NCBI GenBank assembly: GCA_005800865.1
Contig: SYEI01000080.1
Coordinates: 1 to 6,067, forward strand
Reading direction: 5' to 3'
DNA: 6,067 nt
DNA from: Bacteroidota bacterium
GTDB taxonomy: Bacteria > Bacteroidota > Bacteroidia > B-17B0 > Aurantibacillaceae
Below, piece by piece: positions 1 to 5,209 of this stretch. The position numbers and the translations under genes were made by a program. Each line of letters opens with the position of its first letter. The stretch's first letter is position 1. The notes below the pieces were generated by a model. It saw nothing but the letters and a program-made list of their open reading frames with translations, had not been told where the DNA came from and did no database searches.

Positions 1-319
1 CTGGTTTAATATTAGGGCAGCTTGAATATGAGCAGCAGCCACAATATACAACCACTGGTTTTGTTTTACTTTCCATAGTTAAGTACGACAAAATTTTAGT
101 ACTAAATGTAGCGTTAGTTGCAGCACCAACGGCTTGTGCACCTTTAATGTTTTCCATTGGACCAACATTAAAAATCAGAGGTTTGTCTTTGGTATTGGTG
201 GTTATTTTATCAGCCAACTCTTTAGTAGGCATTAATTGTTCTTTTTTCCAAACAGGCGCTTGAGCGTATGAGCTAAATAAGCCCAAAGTAATTAATAGTA
301 GTGTAAATATCGCTTTCAT
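1..319 (-). CDS. Secreted rhodanese-like domain protein (C-terminus outside window)
   Basis: Reading left from the ATG at 317-319, the frame stays open for 106 codons to the window edge, so the C-terminus is missing. Residues 1-20 form a signal peptide (KAIF, hydrophobic core, then SSYAQ), so the product should be exported to the periplasm or envelope. Residues 47-54 read PLIFNVGP and residues 88-103 hold a strand followed by YCGCCSYSSCPN. This layout, a beta strand running into a cysteine-led loop, matches the catalytic region of single-domain rhodaneses, where the first loop cysteine carries a persulfide. The CGCC and the later CPN resemble a secreted Bacteroidota subgroup with a multi-cysteine loop. 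I infer sulfur transfer or a redox/metal role; the substrate is unknown. The start is supported by the promoter about 20 bases upstream. It appears to be transcribed alone. Confidence 0.8.
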   Translation of the reverse strand, partial: MKAIFTLLLITLGLFSSYAQAPVWKKEQLMPTKELADKITTNTKDKPLIFNVGPMENIKGAQAVGAATNATFSTKILSYLTMESKTKPVVVYCGCCSYSSCPNIKP

Positions 320-337
320 GTTACTTTTTTTGTTTTT

Positions 338-368
338 CAAATTTATGCAAAAAGTAAAATATCTTCAA
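338..368 (-). promoter_or_regulatory. Bacteroidota-type promoter of the rhodanese-like gene
   Basis: On the minus strand, TTG (complement of 366-368), a 20-base spacer and TAAATTTG (complement of 338-345) match the Bacteroidota consensus TTG...TAnnTTTG exactly at the -7 box. Transcription would begin near 331, giving a leader of only about a dozen bases before the ATG at 319. No Shine-Dalgarno sequence is visible, which is normal for the phylum. Confidence 0.6.
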
Positions 369-417
369 CACTATGGATGATAAAAAATGCTAAAAAAGAC
401 TTAAACCTTACCTTAAA

Positions 418-452
418 AAAATCCCCCTCTGTGATCAGCAGAGGAGGATTTT
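418..452 (-). terminator. Intrinsic terminator, best used leftward
   Basis: Positions 418-424 pair with 446-452 and 426-431 pair with 439-444, with one mismatch (425/445) and a 7-base loop. Read on the minus strand the stem is followed by a run of seven T. It would end transcription coming from the damaged secreted-protein gene at 555-1067 and shield the rhodanese promoter. The right flank gives only four T, so rightward termination is weaker. Confidence 0.6.
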
Positions 453-456
453 ACAA

Positions 457-504
457 AGAGATTTGCTTATTCGTAACCTACAAAAAACGTTTAAGCAAAT
501 CTCT
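457..504. repeat. Perfect 13-base inverted repeat
   Basis: AGAGATTTGCTTA at 457-469 is exactly reverse-complemented at 492-504, with a 22-base loop in which CGT (472-474) and ACG (487-489) can pair further. It lies about 50 bases past the TGA at 555-557 of the damaged leftward gene and just before the terminator at 418-452. It may be a second, weaker terminator or an RNA 3' structure; only CTCTTTG follows it on the minus strand, so it lacks a good U tract. Confidence 0.55.
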
Positions 505-554
505 ACCCTTCATAAACCAACATTATAATTCGTTTTTTGTATTCATTTATTTCC

Positions 555-749
555 TCAATTATTATTTTGTATTATAATACCCACTCCAGATGTTATTTCT
601 GTAGGTCTTGCTTCAAACTGACTTGATTTGTAAACTAGCATACCTAATGTTTTATCTATAACAAATTCATTTATTAACTCCACTTTATTTTCTTTATTAT
701 ATAGCAATTTCGACATAATTATGTTAAGTTTTTGTGTCTTCCCATATAA
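555..749 (-). pseudogene. In-frame continuation of the secreted protein gene beyond an internal TAG
   Basis: Directly after the TAG at 750-752 the same frame stays open for 64 codons and ends at TGA 555-557. The translated stretch has normal protein character: KLNIIM and FVIDKTLGMLVYKSSQF look like beta strands and the end is GVGIIIQNNN. It supplies the C-terminal part expected after the NTNLPDGIS segment encoded upstream. I infer that an original protein of about 170 residues was cut by a nonsense change (or a sequencing error) in one codon. Re-initiation is possible at an in-frame ATG (714-716), but no ribosome site supports it. Other genes here use TAG as a real stop, so genome-wide recoding of TAG is unlikely. 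Confidence 0.55.
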
Positions 750-1067
750 CTAACTGATGCCATCAGGCAAATTAGTATTAACCGTTATGATTATATCTTC
801 AAATCCTTTTTTCATAATTTTCATGGTATACATTTGATTTAATTGAAAGATCGCATCCACGCTTTCTGGCGCCCCATTATAAATTGAATCTAATTTAACT
901 CCATCTTCAAACAGTATTACAGAATAATTACTTGCTGGTACATTATCGCATAATACATTTGCTGAAATTTGGATGGCTTTGAATTTATGTTTTTTGCTTT
1001 GTGCCGTTGCTCTTAAAGTAAATAAGTTAATTAAGATGATGACTAAGTATACGTTTAAAGTTTTCAT
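750..1067 (-). CDS. Secreted small beta-domain protein, truncated by TAG
   Basis: This 105-residue product begins with a signal peptide (residues 1-23, ending RATAQ) and is predicted to be exported. The rest, especially residues 45-101 (YSVILFEDGVKLDS, then YTMKIMKKGFEDI and VNTNLP), resembles the carboxypeptidase-regulatory-like/peptidase-associated beta-sandwich type common in exported Bacteroidota proteins, in which a modifier word, a 'KxGF' turn and a final strand recur. That assignment is by pattern only. Reading stops at TAG 750-752, but the frame is open for 64 further codons, so this is probably the N-terminal part of a broken gene. It could instead be a functional shorter protein. 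The ATG at 1065-1067 gives the full signal peptide. No good -7 box is seen upstream. Confidence 0.6.
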   Translation of the reverse strand: MKTLNVYLVIILINLFTLRATAQSKKHKFKAIQISANVLCDNVPASNYSVILFEDGVKLDSIYNGAPESVDAIFQLNQMYTMKIMKKGFEDIIITVNTNLPDGIS

Positions 1068-1124
1068 AGCTGTAGTTTTTTAAGGTTGATATTATTAGGT
1101 TATGGCGATAGTATATGCAATATT

Positions 1125-1231
1125 GTGCCAATACCTTTTCACTCTTATAAACAGTCCGAAAGCCTTATGAATAGAGGATTATAATTTTGGCATTCCGAAG
1201 TGCCAATAGTAGTAAGTTCCAATATTTGGAA
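1125..1231. promoter_or_regulatory. Cluster of related inverted and direct repeats, operator-like
   Basis: GTGCCAATA occurs twice (1125-1133 and 1200-1208). TTGGCA at 1187-1192 faces TGCCAA at 1201-1206 across 8 bases. TTCCAA at 1217-1222 faces TTGGAA at 1226-1231 across TAT, a perfect short palindrome. The shared half-site is close to T[GT]CCAAT(A). The cluster is upstream of the secreted-protein gene that starts at 1067, so a DNA-binding regulator is possible. No known regulator motif is recognised. Apart from this and the terminator at 1311-1345, the 283-base gap 1068-1350 shows no gene. Confidence 0.3.
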
Positions 1232-1310
1232 TTAATTTTAGCTTTTAGGAAAGTTAAACGCACATTGTTAGACACAAAAGCATAGTGTTTCTTATAACTT
1301 AATAATGAAC

Positions 1311-1345
1311 ATAAAAAACTCCAATTGAATTTCGGAGTTTTTTAT
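1311..1345 (-). terminator. Intrinsic terminator of the frameshifted small gene
   Basis: AAAAAACTCC (1313-1322) pairs perfectly with 1334-1343, extended by two more A-T pairs to 1311/1345, around an 11-base loop. On the minus strand the GGAG arm runs into TTTTTT. It begins 6 bases past the TAA (1351-1353) of the small damaged gene, which is the strongest sign that this remnant was a real transcribed gene. The symmetric A/T arms allow it to work in both directions. Confidence 0.75.
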
Positions 1346-1350
1346 TGTTT

Positions 1351-1550
1351 TTATTTTAAATTAAGTGTAATCCAACTACTATAAGGATCATTGACCTTAG
1401 CATCTAATCCAACATAAAATTGCCTCTCATGGTAAGAGTATTTAACAACATAAGAAGGATGTGCGCCAGCAGGTATCAAAAATTGATAACTCCGTCATAA
1501 GATTGCCAAGCATCTAAGGCTTGTATTAAACCGTATATTTTTAAAACCAT
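1351..1550 (-). pseudogene. Small protein gene with a one-base frameshift
   Basis: The minus frame from ATG 1548-1550 reads MVLKIYGLIQALDAWQSYDG and then stops at TGA 1476-1478 after 24 codons. The next frame, entered around 1484-1490, continues YQFLIPAGAHPSYVVKY and runs to SSWITLNLK and TAA 1351-1353. The two halves join sensibly if one base is restored near 1487, which makes the length 201 bases, 66 residues. A terminator follows at once. An in-frame stop just upstream of the ATG (TAA, then five codons) limits the gene on that side. The product, with aromatic beta-rich character and no signal peptide, is not recognised. The alternatives are a genuine pseudogene or a one-base sequencing or assembly deletion. 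Confidence 0.6.
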
Positions 1551-1577
1551 TTTATAATAGAGTTAAATCTAAACTAT

Positions 1578-1624
1578 CACAAAAATTGTGGGTATGAATG
1601 CCATACATTTAAATAATACATTTA
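1578..1624 (+). promoter_or_regulatory. Palindromes and ATACATTTA repeat before the lysine-rich gene
   Basis: CACAA/TTGTG (1578-1590) and GTATG/CATAC (1592-1606) are two adjacent short hairpins. ATACATTTA then occurs twice (1603-1611, 1616-1624), 13 bases apart; each contains TACATTTA, one base off the TAnnTTTG -7 box. TTG at 1586-1588 sits 15 bases before the first. This is a plausible promoter or operator for the gene at 1638, but no element is a full match. Confidence 0.3.
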
Positions 1625-1637
1625 TCTTTAAGCTCTC

Positions 1638-1967
1638 ATGCGCGCAACAACAAAAGTAAATAACCGAACCTTACCAAAACTTAAACCAGCAAAGGTTGCT
1701 AAAGCGGCAACGCCTTCCAATAAAAAGGCAAAGGTGAAACCAAAGTTTAATTTAAAAGGTATTCCTGCTAAATATAAACTTATTTGCAATTTAGCGATTG
1801 AGCATGCAGATACGCATACACAATGCGACGAACTTTTATTAGTTGGTGTAAGTGTTTACGAAACTTTATTGGAAACACATCCACTCGAAATTGCAGATAA
1901 ATTAAAACAAGAGGCTGTGACGAAAGCGATGTTACTTAAAAAGGAAACCTATTCTACGGTTTCTTAG
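1638..1967 (+). CDS. Lysine-rich 109-residue protein of unknown function
   Basis: The ATG follows an in-frame TAA (1629-1631) by two codons, so this start is the first possible. Residues 1-40 carry 11 lysines and 2 arginines with many alanines and prolines (PKLKPAKVAKAATPSNKKAK), a disordered basic tail of the kind seen in histone-H1-like and other nucleic-acid-binding small proteins. Residues 42-102 look like two or three helices (IPAKYKLICNLAIEHADTH, CDELLLVGVSVYETLLETH, LEIADKLKQEAV). There is no signal peptide or membrane segment, so it should be cytoplasmic. I do not recognise the family. DNA or RNA binding is an inference from the basic tail only. No Shine-Dalgarno is seen. It lies alone between the damaged genes and the PD40 gene. 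Confidence 0.65.
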   Translation: MRATTKVNNRTLPKLKPAKVAKAATPSNKKAKVKPKFNLKGIPAKYKLICNLAIEHADTHTQCDELLLVGVSVYETLLETHPLEIADKLKQEAVTKAMLLKKETYSTVS

Positions 1968-1987
1968 TGCTTATCTTCTTATACTTT

Positions 1988-2029
1988 CTTTTTACTTTTT
2001 TTTCCTCGATGAAAAAAGAAACCAAAAAG
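1988..2029 (+). terminator. A/T-rich hairpin after the lysine-rich gene, possible dispersed repeat
   Basis: CTTTTT (1988-1993) pairs with AAAAAG (2024-2029) and CTTTTTT (1995-2001) pairs with AAAAAAG (2012-2018), closing on CCTCGAT. It sits 20 bases past the stop of the 109-residue gene. The text around it resembles the TTTTTTCCTCGATG...AAAAAAGAAACAAAAAG elements scattered between Bacteroidota genes, an impression from memory. It may be both a terminator and a repeat. The remainder of the 282-base gap to 2250 holds only minor palindromes (for example CAAATTT/AAATTTG at 2071-2086). Confidence 0.4.
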
Positions 2030-2249
2030 CCAACTCAAAAAATGCTCATTAAAGCTTGAACACTTATAAGCAAATTTGAAAATTTGACTGTAAATGCATC
2101 AAAAGAGAAAAGAACATTTTATACCTAGGAGTTTTTAAAACGTTCCCATAACAGCCTATAAAATAAATAAAACTAAGGTCTAAGTTGAAACACAGAAATG
2201 GTATCTGTTTATATACCAGCCTTATTTTAAAAATCAAAAAGTACCAAAT

Positions 2250-3839
2250 ATGAATTCAATCCTTTATATTTGTTATACTAATTCTTATTTTGTGAAGCAC
2301 TTTATACTACTCTCTTTTTGTTTGTTTGCTTCACTTAGTGTGATGGCGCAGGCACCCGACCAAACCGAAGAAAAAATTACGGATTTATTATCCATGGGTA
2401 ATTATAAAGCCGCTATTCCTTTGTATCAAAAGTTGATTAAAAAAAATCCAAATAACGATGAGTTTAAATACCAATTGGGCAAATGCCTTTTAAAAACAAA
2501 AGGTAATCCTAAACAAATTATCGATTTATTTGAATCCTCAATCCCTAAATTAAAACTCGACGCCGAACCCTTATATTATTTAGGACAAGCTTACCAACAT
2601 AATTTGCAATTTGATAAAGCTATTGACACATACATGAAAGCTAGAATTGAAGCCGATAAAAATTTAGCACCTATAGTTGAACGTCAAATAGAAACCTGCT
2701 TGCATGCCAAAGAATTGATTAAATATCCTATAGATGTAACATTTACAAACTTAGGTAACAGTATTAATTCGGAGTTTCCTGATTATTATCCATTAACACC
2801 CGATGATGAGTCCATTTTATTTTTTACCTCTCGCCGCCCAGATAAAGTTGGAGCAAAGCCAGAGATGGATGGCTACCACCCTTCTGACATTTATTTAGCC
2901 ACTCCAAAAGATGGTAAGTGGGTAGAGCCTAAAAGCATTGGCCCCACAATAAATACTAAATATGATGAACAAGCTGTTGGCATTAGCCCAGATGGTAAAA
3001 GGTTGAGCGTTTATATTGATCACATTGATAGCCTTGGAAATTTATATACTACCGAGCTAAACAAAACAGGCATTGGCTACAAAAAAATTGAGCGACTTGA
3101 TTCCAAAATAAACGAAGGCTTTGAAACTAGCGGAAGCATGAACGATGCAGGCGATGTGTTTGTATTTGCTAGTAAACGTAAAGACGGCGCTGGACAAAAA
3201 GACCTTTATATTATTCGTAAATTGAGTAGTGGTAAATGGGCTAAACCACAAGATTTAGGAGAAAATATTAATACTGTGTATAACGAAGATTTTCCTCATT
3301 TAAGTAAAGATGGTAACACCTTGTATTTTGCTAGCGAAGGACACTCGAGCATGGGCGGTTACGATTTATTTAAAAGCCAATGGAACGATTCACAAAAAGC
3401 TTGGAGCGATCCTCAAAATTTAGGTTACCCTATTAACGATACTTACGATAACGATAATATAAATATGGTAAGTGATGGAGCTTATGCCTACGTATCGGCA
3501 ATTAAAGATGGTGGCTTTGGCGACCGAGATATTTATAAAATAAAATTCAACGAAGTTGATACCCGCTATTGCATTATAACAGGTTATGTGCATACTTCAG
3601 ATTCGAGTAACGTATCTATTAAAATTAGCATCTTAGCTTCGAAGCCCGATAGTAAAGAAGTTTTAAAATTTGTGCCTGTACAAAAAACTGGCAAATACGT
3701 AATGGCTCTTACGCCAGGTAATTACACCTTAGATATTAAGGCAGATGGTTATGAAGGAGTAATGACTGATTTTATAATTTACGACCTTCCATTTCAGCCA
3801 GAAAAGGCCAAAGACTTTTTACTAAAAAAGAAACCTTAG
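2250..3839 (+). CDS. Exported TPR and PD40 beta-propeller protein without OmpA domain
   Basis: The coordinates give the longest ATG frame (529 residues). A better start is GTG 2292 (residue 15), which yields the clean signal peptide beginning KHFILLSF and ending SVMAQ (cut near 34). Residues 46-138 form about three TPR units (NYKAAIPLYQKLIKKNP; AEPLYYLGQAYQ...FDKAIDTYMKA). Residues 172-430 are WD40-like PD40 blades, each opened by an IN-x-x-[YF] segment (INSEF, INTKY, INEGF, INTVY, INDTY) and by PDG/KDGNTLYF/SDG turns. Residues 440-503 form a carboxypeptidase-regulatory-like domain (ITGYVHTSD, GNYTLDIKADGYE). In this phylum, TPR, propeller, regulatory domain and OmpA follow one another in envelope proteins such as the type IX secretion component PorE. 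Here the chain ends after the regulatory domain, so peptidoglycan anchoring by OmpA is missing. It likely acts in the periplasm as a protein-interaction scaffold. It stands alone, 196 bases from the next gene. Confidence 0.85.
   Translation: MNSILYICYTNSYFVKHFILLSFCLFASLSVMAQAPDQTEEKITDLLSMGNYKAAIPLYQKLIKKNPNNDEFKYQLGKCLLKTKGNPKQIIDLFESSIPKLKLDAEPLYYLGQAYQHNLQFDKAIDTYMKARIEADKNLAPIVERQIETCLHAKELIKYPIDVTFTNLGNSINSEFPDYYPLTPDDESILFFTSRRPDKVGAKPEMDGYHPSDIYLATPKDGKWVEPKSIGPTINTKYDEQAVGISPDGKRLSVYIDHIDSLGNLYTTELNKTGIGYKKIERLDSKINEGFETSGSMNDAGDVFVFASKRKDGAGQKDLYIIRKLSSGKWAKPQDLGENINTVYNEDFPHLSKDGNTLYFASEGHSSMGGYDLFKSQWNDSQKAWSDPQNLGYPINDTYDNDNINMVSDGAYAYVSAIKDGGFGDRDIYKIKFNEVDTRYCIITGYVHTSDSSNVSIKISILASKPDSKEVLKFVPVQKTGKYVMALTPGNYTLDIKADGYEGVMTDFIIYDLPFQPEKAKDFLLKKKP
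2265..2272 (+). promoter_or_regulatory. Candidate -7 box inside the 5' end of the PD40 frame
   Basis: TATATTTG fits TAnnTTTG exactly and ends 19 bases before the GTG at 2292, so a transcript would start near 2279. No TTG is present at the matching -33 position, which weakens the call. If real, translation must start at the GTG and not at the ATG of 2250. Confidence 0.35.
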
Positions 3840-4035
3840 TTATAGATTAGTTTTCATTTAATAATTAAGGAGTATCGGCACAACAATTCGACTCCCTTCA
3901 TTTACCAACAAAAAATCCCCACTTATTTTCCAAATTCAACCACTTACCAAGTAGTACGGTAAAAAGGCAACAGCATTTTATTTTTTGCGTTCAAGGCATT
4001 AAGCTCGTTAATTATAAACCAAAAAAAATAATGTT

Positions 4036-4935
4036 ATGAAAACTAAAAGTCTGCTTGTAGCTATTGCTATGCTAATGCTAGCTTGCCAACCGAAAAAAGA
4101 AATAGAAGTCGCCTTAGATTATACGACTTCAGACATCACCTTATCCGAACCCGCACCTGGCTCTCCTCCACCCGCATGCGAAACGGTAAAATTTTTACCT
4201 CCAGTTATTAAAGATGATGCCGTTGAACAAAACGCGCCCTCCACAACTAATAAAACACCAATAGCAAAACATAAAAAAATCATCAAAGATGGTTCCATCT
4301 CCATAAAAGTAAATGATGTAGAGGTTGCGAAAAAACGATTAGATGCGGTCATTAAATCGCACGATGCGTATTATGAAAATGAAAGTTTCCTAAATCATGA
4401 TCTACGAGTTTCTTACAGTTTAAAAATAAGAGTACCTGCCAATAATTTTGAATCATTGCTAAAAGCCAGCGAAAAAGGTGAAGGCAAAATAGAAAGCAAA
4501 AATATTAATGCCCGTGATGTTACTGAAGAATTTGTAGATGGCGAAATAAGATTAACCAATAAAAAATTATTCAGAAATCGCTACAATCAATTGCTTGAAA
4601 AGGCAGGCAAAGTAGATGATATATTAGCCATCGAAGAAAACATCCAAACCTTACAAGAAGAAATTGAAAGCCAAGAAGGACAACTTAAATTTCTAGATGA
4701 TCAGGTTGCTTATAGCACACTTGAGGTTTATTTATTCAGCGAGAAAGATATTGCTAAACCTCTTGTGAATGAAGATACATTTTTTCAACGTTTTAAATCA
4801 AGCATTTCAAATGGATGGAATACATTGGTAAGCTTTTTGCTATGGTGCGTGATGCAATGGCCTTGGGCTGTAGTGATTATTATTTTAATAGTGATTATTA
4901 AAATATATTTAAGAAGACGTAGAAAATTGGCGTGA
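4036..4935 (+). CDS. DUF4349 lipoprotein with coiled coil and C-terminal membrane helix
   Basis: Residues 1-17 form a lipoprotein signal (KTKSLLVAIAMLMLAC), with Cys17 as the probable lipidation site and Gln after it. A proline- and threonine-rich linker fills about 30-75. Residues 80-235 match the DUF4349 pattern: KKIIKDGSISIKV, then the strand-helix unit around DVEVAKKRLDAVIKS, the IRVPANNFESLL segment, RDVTEEFVDGEIRLTNKK and a heptad-like coiled coil at about 172-222 ending LDDQVAYSTLEVYLF. Residues 263-291 are a strong membrane helix followed by RRRRK, a positive end that would sit in the cytoplasm. The function of DUF4349 is not established. The lipid anchor plus the C-terminal helix suggest a protein held to the inner membrane twice, or a lipid-anchored periplasmic domain facing it. 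It is not in an operon; terminators follow at 5045-5126. Confidence 0.85.
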   Translation: MKTKSLLVAIAMLMLACQPKKEIEVALDYTTSDITLSEPAPGSPPPACETVKFLPPVIKDDAVEQNAPSTTNKTPIAKHKKIIKDGSISIKVNDVEVAKKRLDAVIKSHDAYYENESFLNHDLRVSYSLKIRVPANNFESLLKASEKGEGKIESKNINARDVTEEFVDGEIRLTNKKLFRNRYNQLLEKAGKVDDILAIEENIQTLQEEIESQEGQLKFLDDQVAYSTLEVYLFSEKDIAKPLVNEDTFFQRFKSSISNGWNTLVSFLLWCVMQWPWAVVIIILIVIIKIYLRRRRKLA

Positions 4936-4957
4936 TTTAAGAATAATTAAAAACGAT

Positions 4958-5034
4958 GCACTTCTTCTATGCTCAGTGTCCGAAATTTCAATCAGTGGCT
5001 TTGGCGGCTACTGAGCGAAGTCGATTGTCGAAGT
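4958..5034. repeat. Palindromic repeat-like element after DUF4349
   Basis: GCTCAGT (4971-4977) is reverse-complemented at 5010-5016, and the flanks carry imperfect matches: CACTTCTTC on the left against GAAGTCGATTGTCGAAGTTG on the right. GAAATTTC (4982-4989) lies in the loop. The words ACTGAGCGAAGTCGA and TGTCGAAGT belong to a palindromic sequence that I remember as widespread between Bacteroidota genes. No gene is seen in 4936-5209; this repeat and the following hairpins occupy most of it. Confidence 0.4.
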
Positions 5035-5044
5035 TGTAAAGAAA

Positions 5045-5074
5045 AGGAGAGATTAGCTAGAGCTGATCTCTCCT
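5045..5074 (+). terminator. Strong 14-pair hairpin without T tract
   Basis: 5045-5058 pairs with 5061-5074 over 14 positions with one G-U wobble (AGGAGAGAT against ATCTCTCCT outermost); only two bases lie between the arms, so the inner pairs must open. It is the first stable structure past the DUF4349 gene. No T run follows, so it may act as an RNA 3' end stabiliser rather than a terminator. Confidence 0.45.
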
Positions 5075-5092
5075 AGCCCGAAGGCAAAATAT

Positions 5093-5126
5093 AAAAGGTC
5101 GATACTATGAATCGACTTTTTGTTTT
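5093..5126 (+). terminator. Rho-independent terminator for the rightward DUF4349 transcript
   Basis: AAAAGGTCGAT (5093-5103) pairs with ATCGACTTTTT (5111-5121) over 11 positions with one G-U pair and a 7-base loop. The stem runs into TTTTTGTTTT on the plus strand, a good U tract. It faces the tmRNA terminator 45 bases further on. Confidence 0.7.
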
Positions 5127-5133
5127 CACGCTT

Positions 5134-5164
5134 CGCTTATGAAAGTATACTTTCAACGCTTATG
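5134..5164. repeat. Palindrome GAAAGTATACTTTC between two CGCTTATG copies
   Basis: GAAAGTATACTTTC (5141-5154) is a perfect 14-base palindrome. CGCTTATG occurs at 5134-5141 and again at 5157-5164, 23 bases apart, on either side of it. The element fills the spacer between the two facing terminators. It may be an operator-like site or a remnant of a small insertion; neither is shown. Confidence 0.4.
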
Positions 5165-5166
5165 CA

Positions 5167-5201
5167 AAAACAAAAAGGTCTCACCGAAGGTGAGACCTTT
5201 T
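5167..5201 (-). terminator. Rho-independent terminator of ssrA
   Basis: AAAAGGTCTCACC (5173-5185) pairs perfectly with 5189-5201 (13 pairs) around the 3-base loop GAA. On the minus strand the stem leads into TTTTTGTTTT (complement of 5167-5176). It stands about 9 bases past the tmRNA 3' end, as expected for ssrA. Confidence 0.85.
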
Positions 5202-5209
5202 ACATTTAT

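Noticed and set aside
377..577. Open frame of 66 codons on the plus strand
   Set aside because: It crosses the terminator and the inverted repeat, has unlikely composition and lies opposite the tail of the leftward gene; chance frame.
750..752. TAG recoded as an amino acid
   Set aside because: The genes ending at 1967 and 3839 and the ssrA tag all use TAG as the stop, so general recoding is unlikely.
1116..1131. Sigma-54-like TTGGCAC...TTGCA on the minus strand, about 50 bases before the gene at 1067
   Set aside because: GG and GC are nine bases apart, whereas sigma-54 promoters need ten; spacing is wrong by one.
2199..2218. TGGTAT/ATACCA inverted repeat before the PD40 gene
   Set aside because: Six pairs with an 8-base loop in AT-rich DNA; may be chance, no related sites seen nearby.
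3057..3251. Minus-strand open frame inside the PD40 gene
   Set aside because: Antisense shadow of a well-supported gene.
3869..3895. GGAGT/ACTCC hairpin after the PD40 gene
   Set aside because: Only 5 pairs with a 17-base loop and no T run; too weak for a terminator.
4119..4352. Minus-strand open frame inside the DUF4349 gene
   Set aside because: Antisense shadow of a well-supported gene; no start signals.
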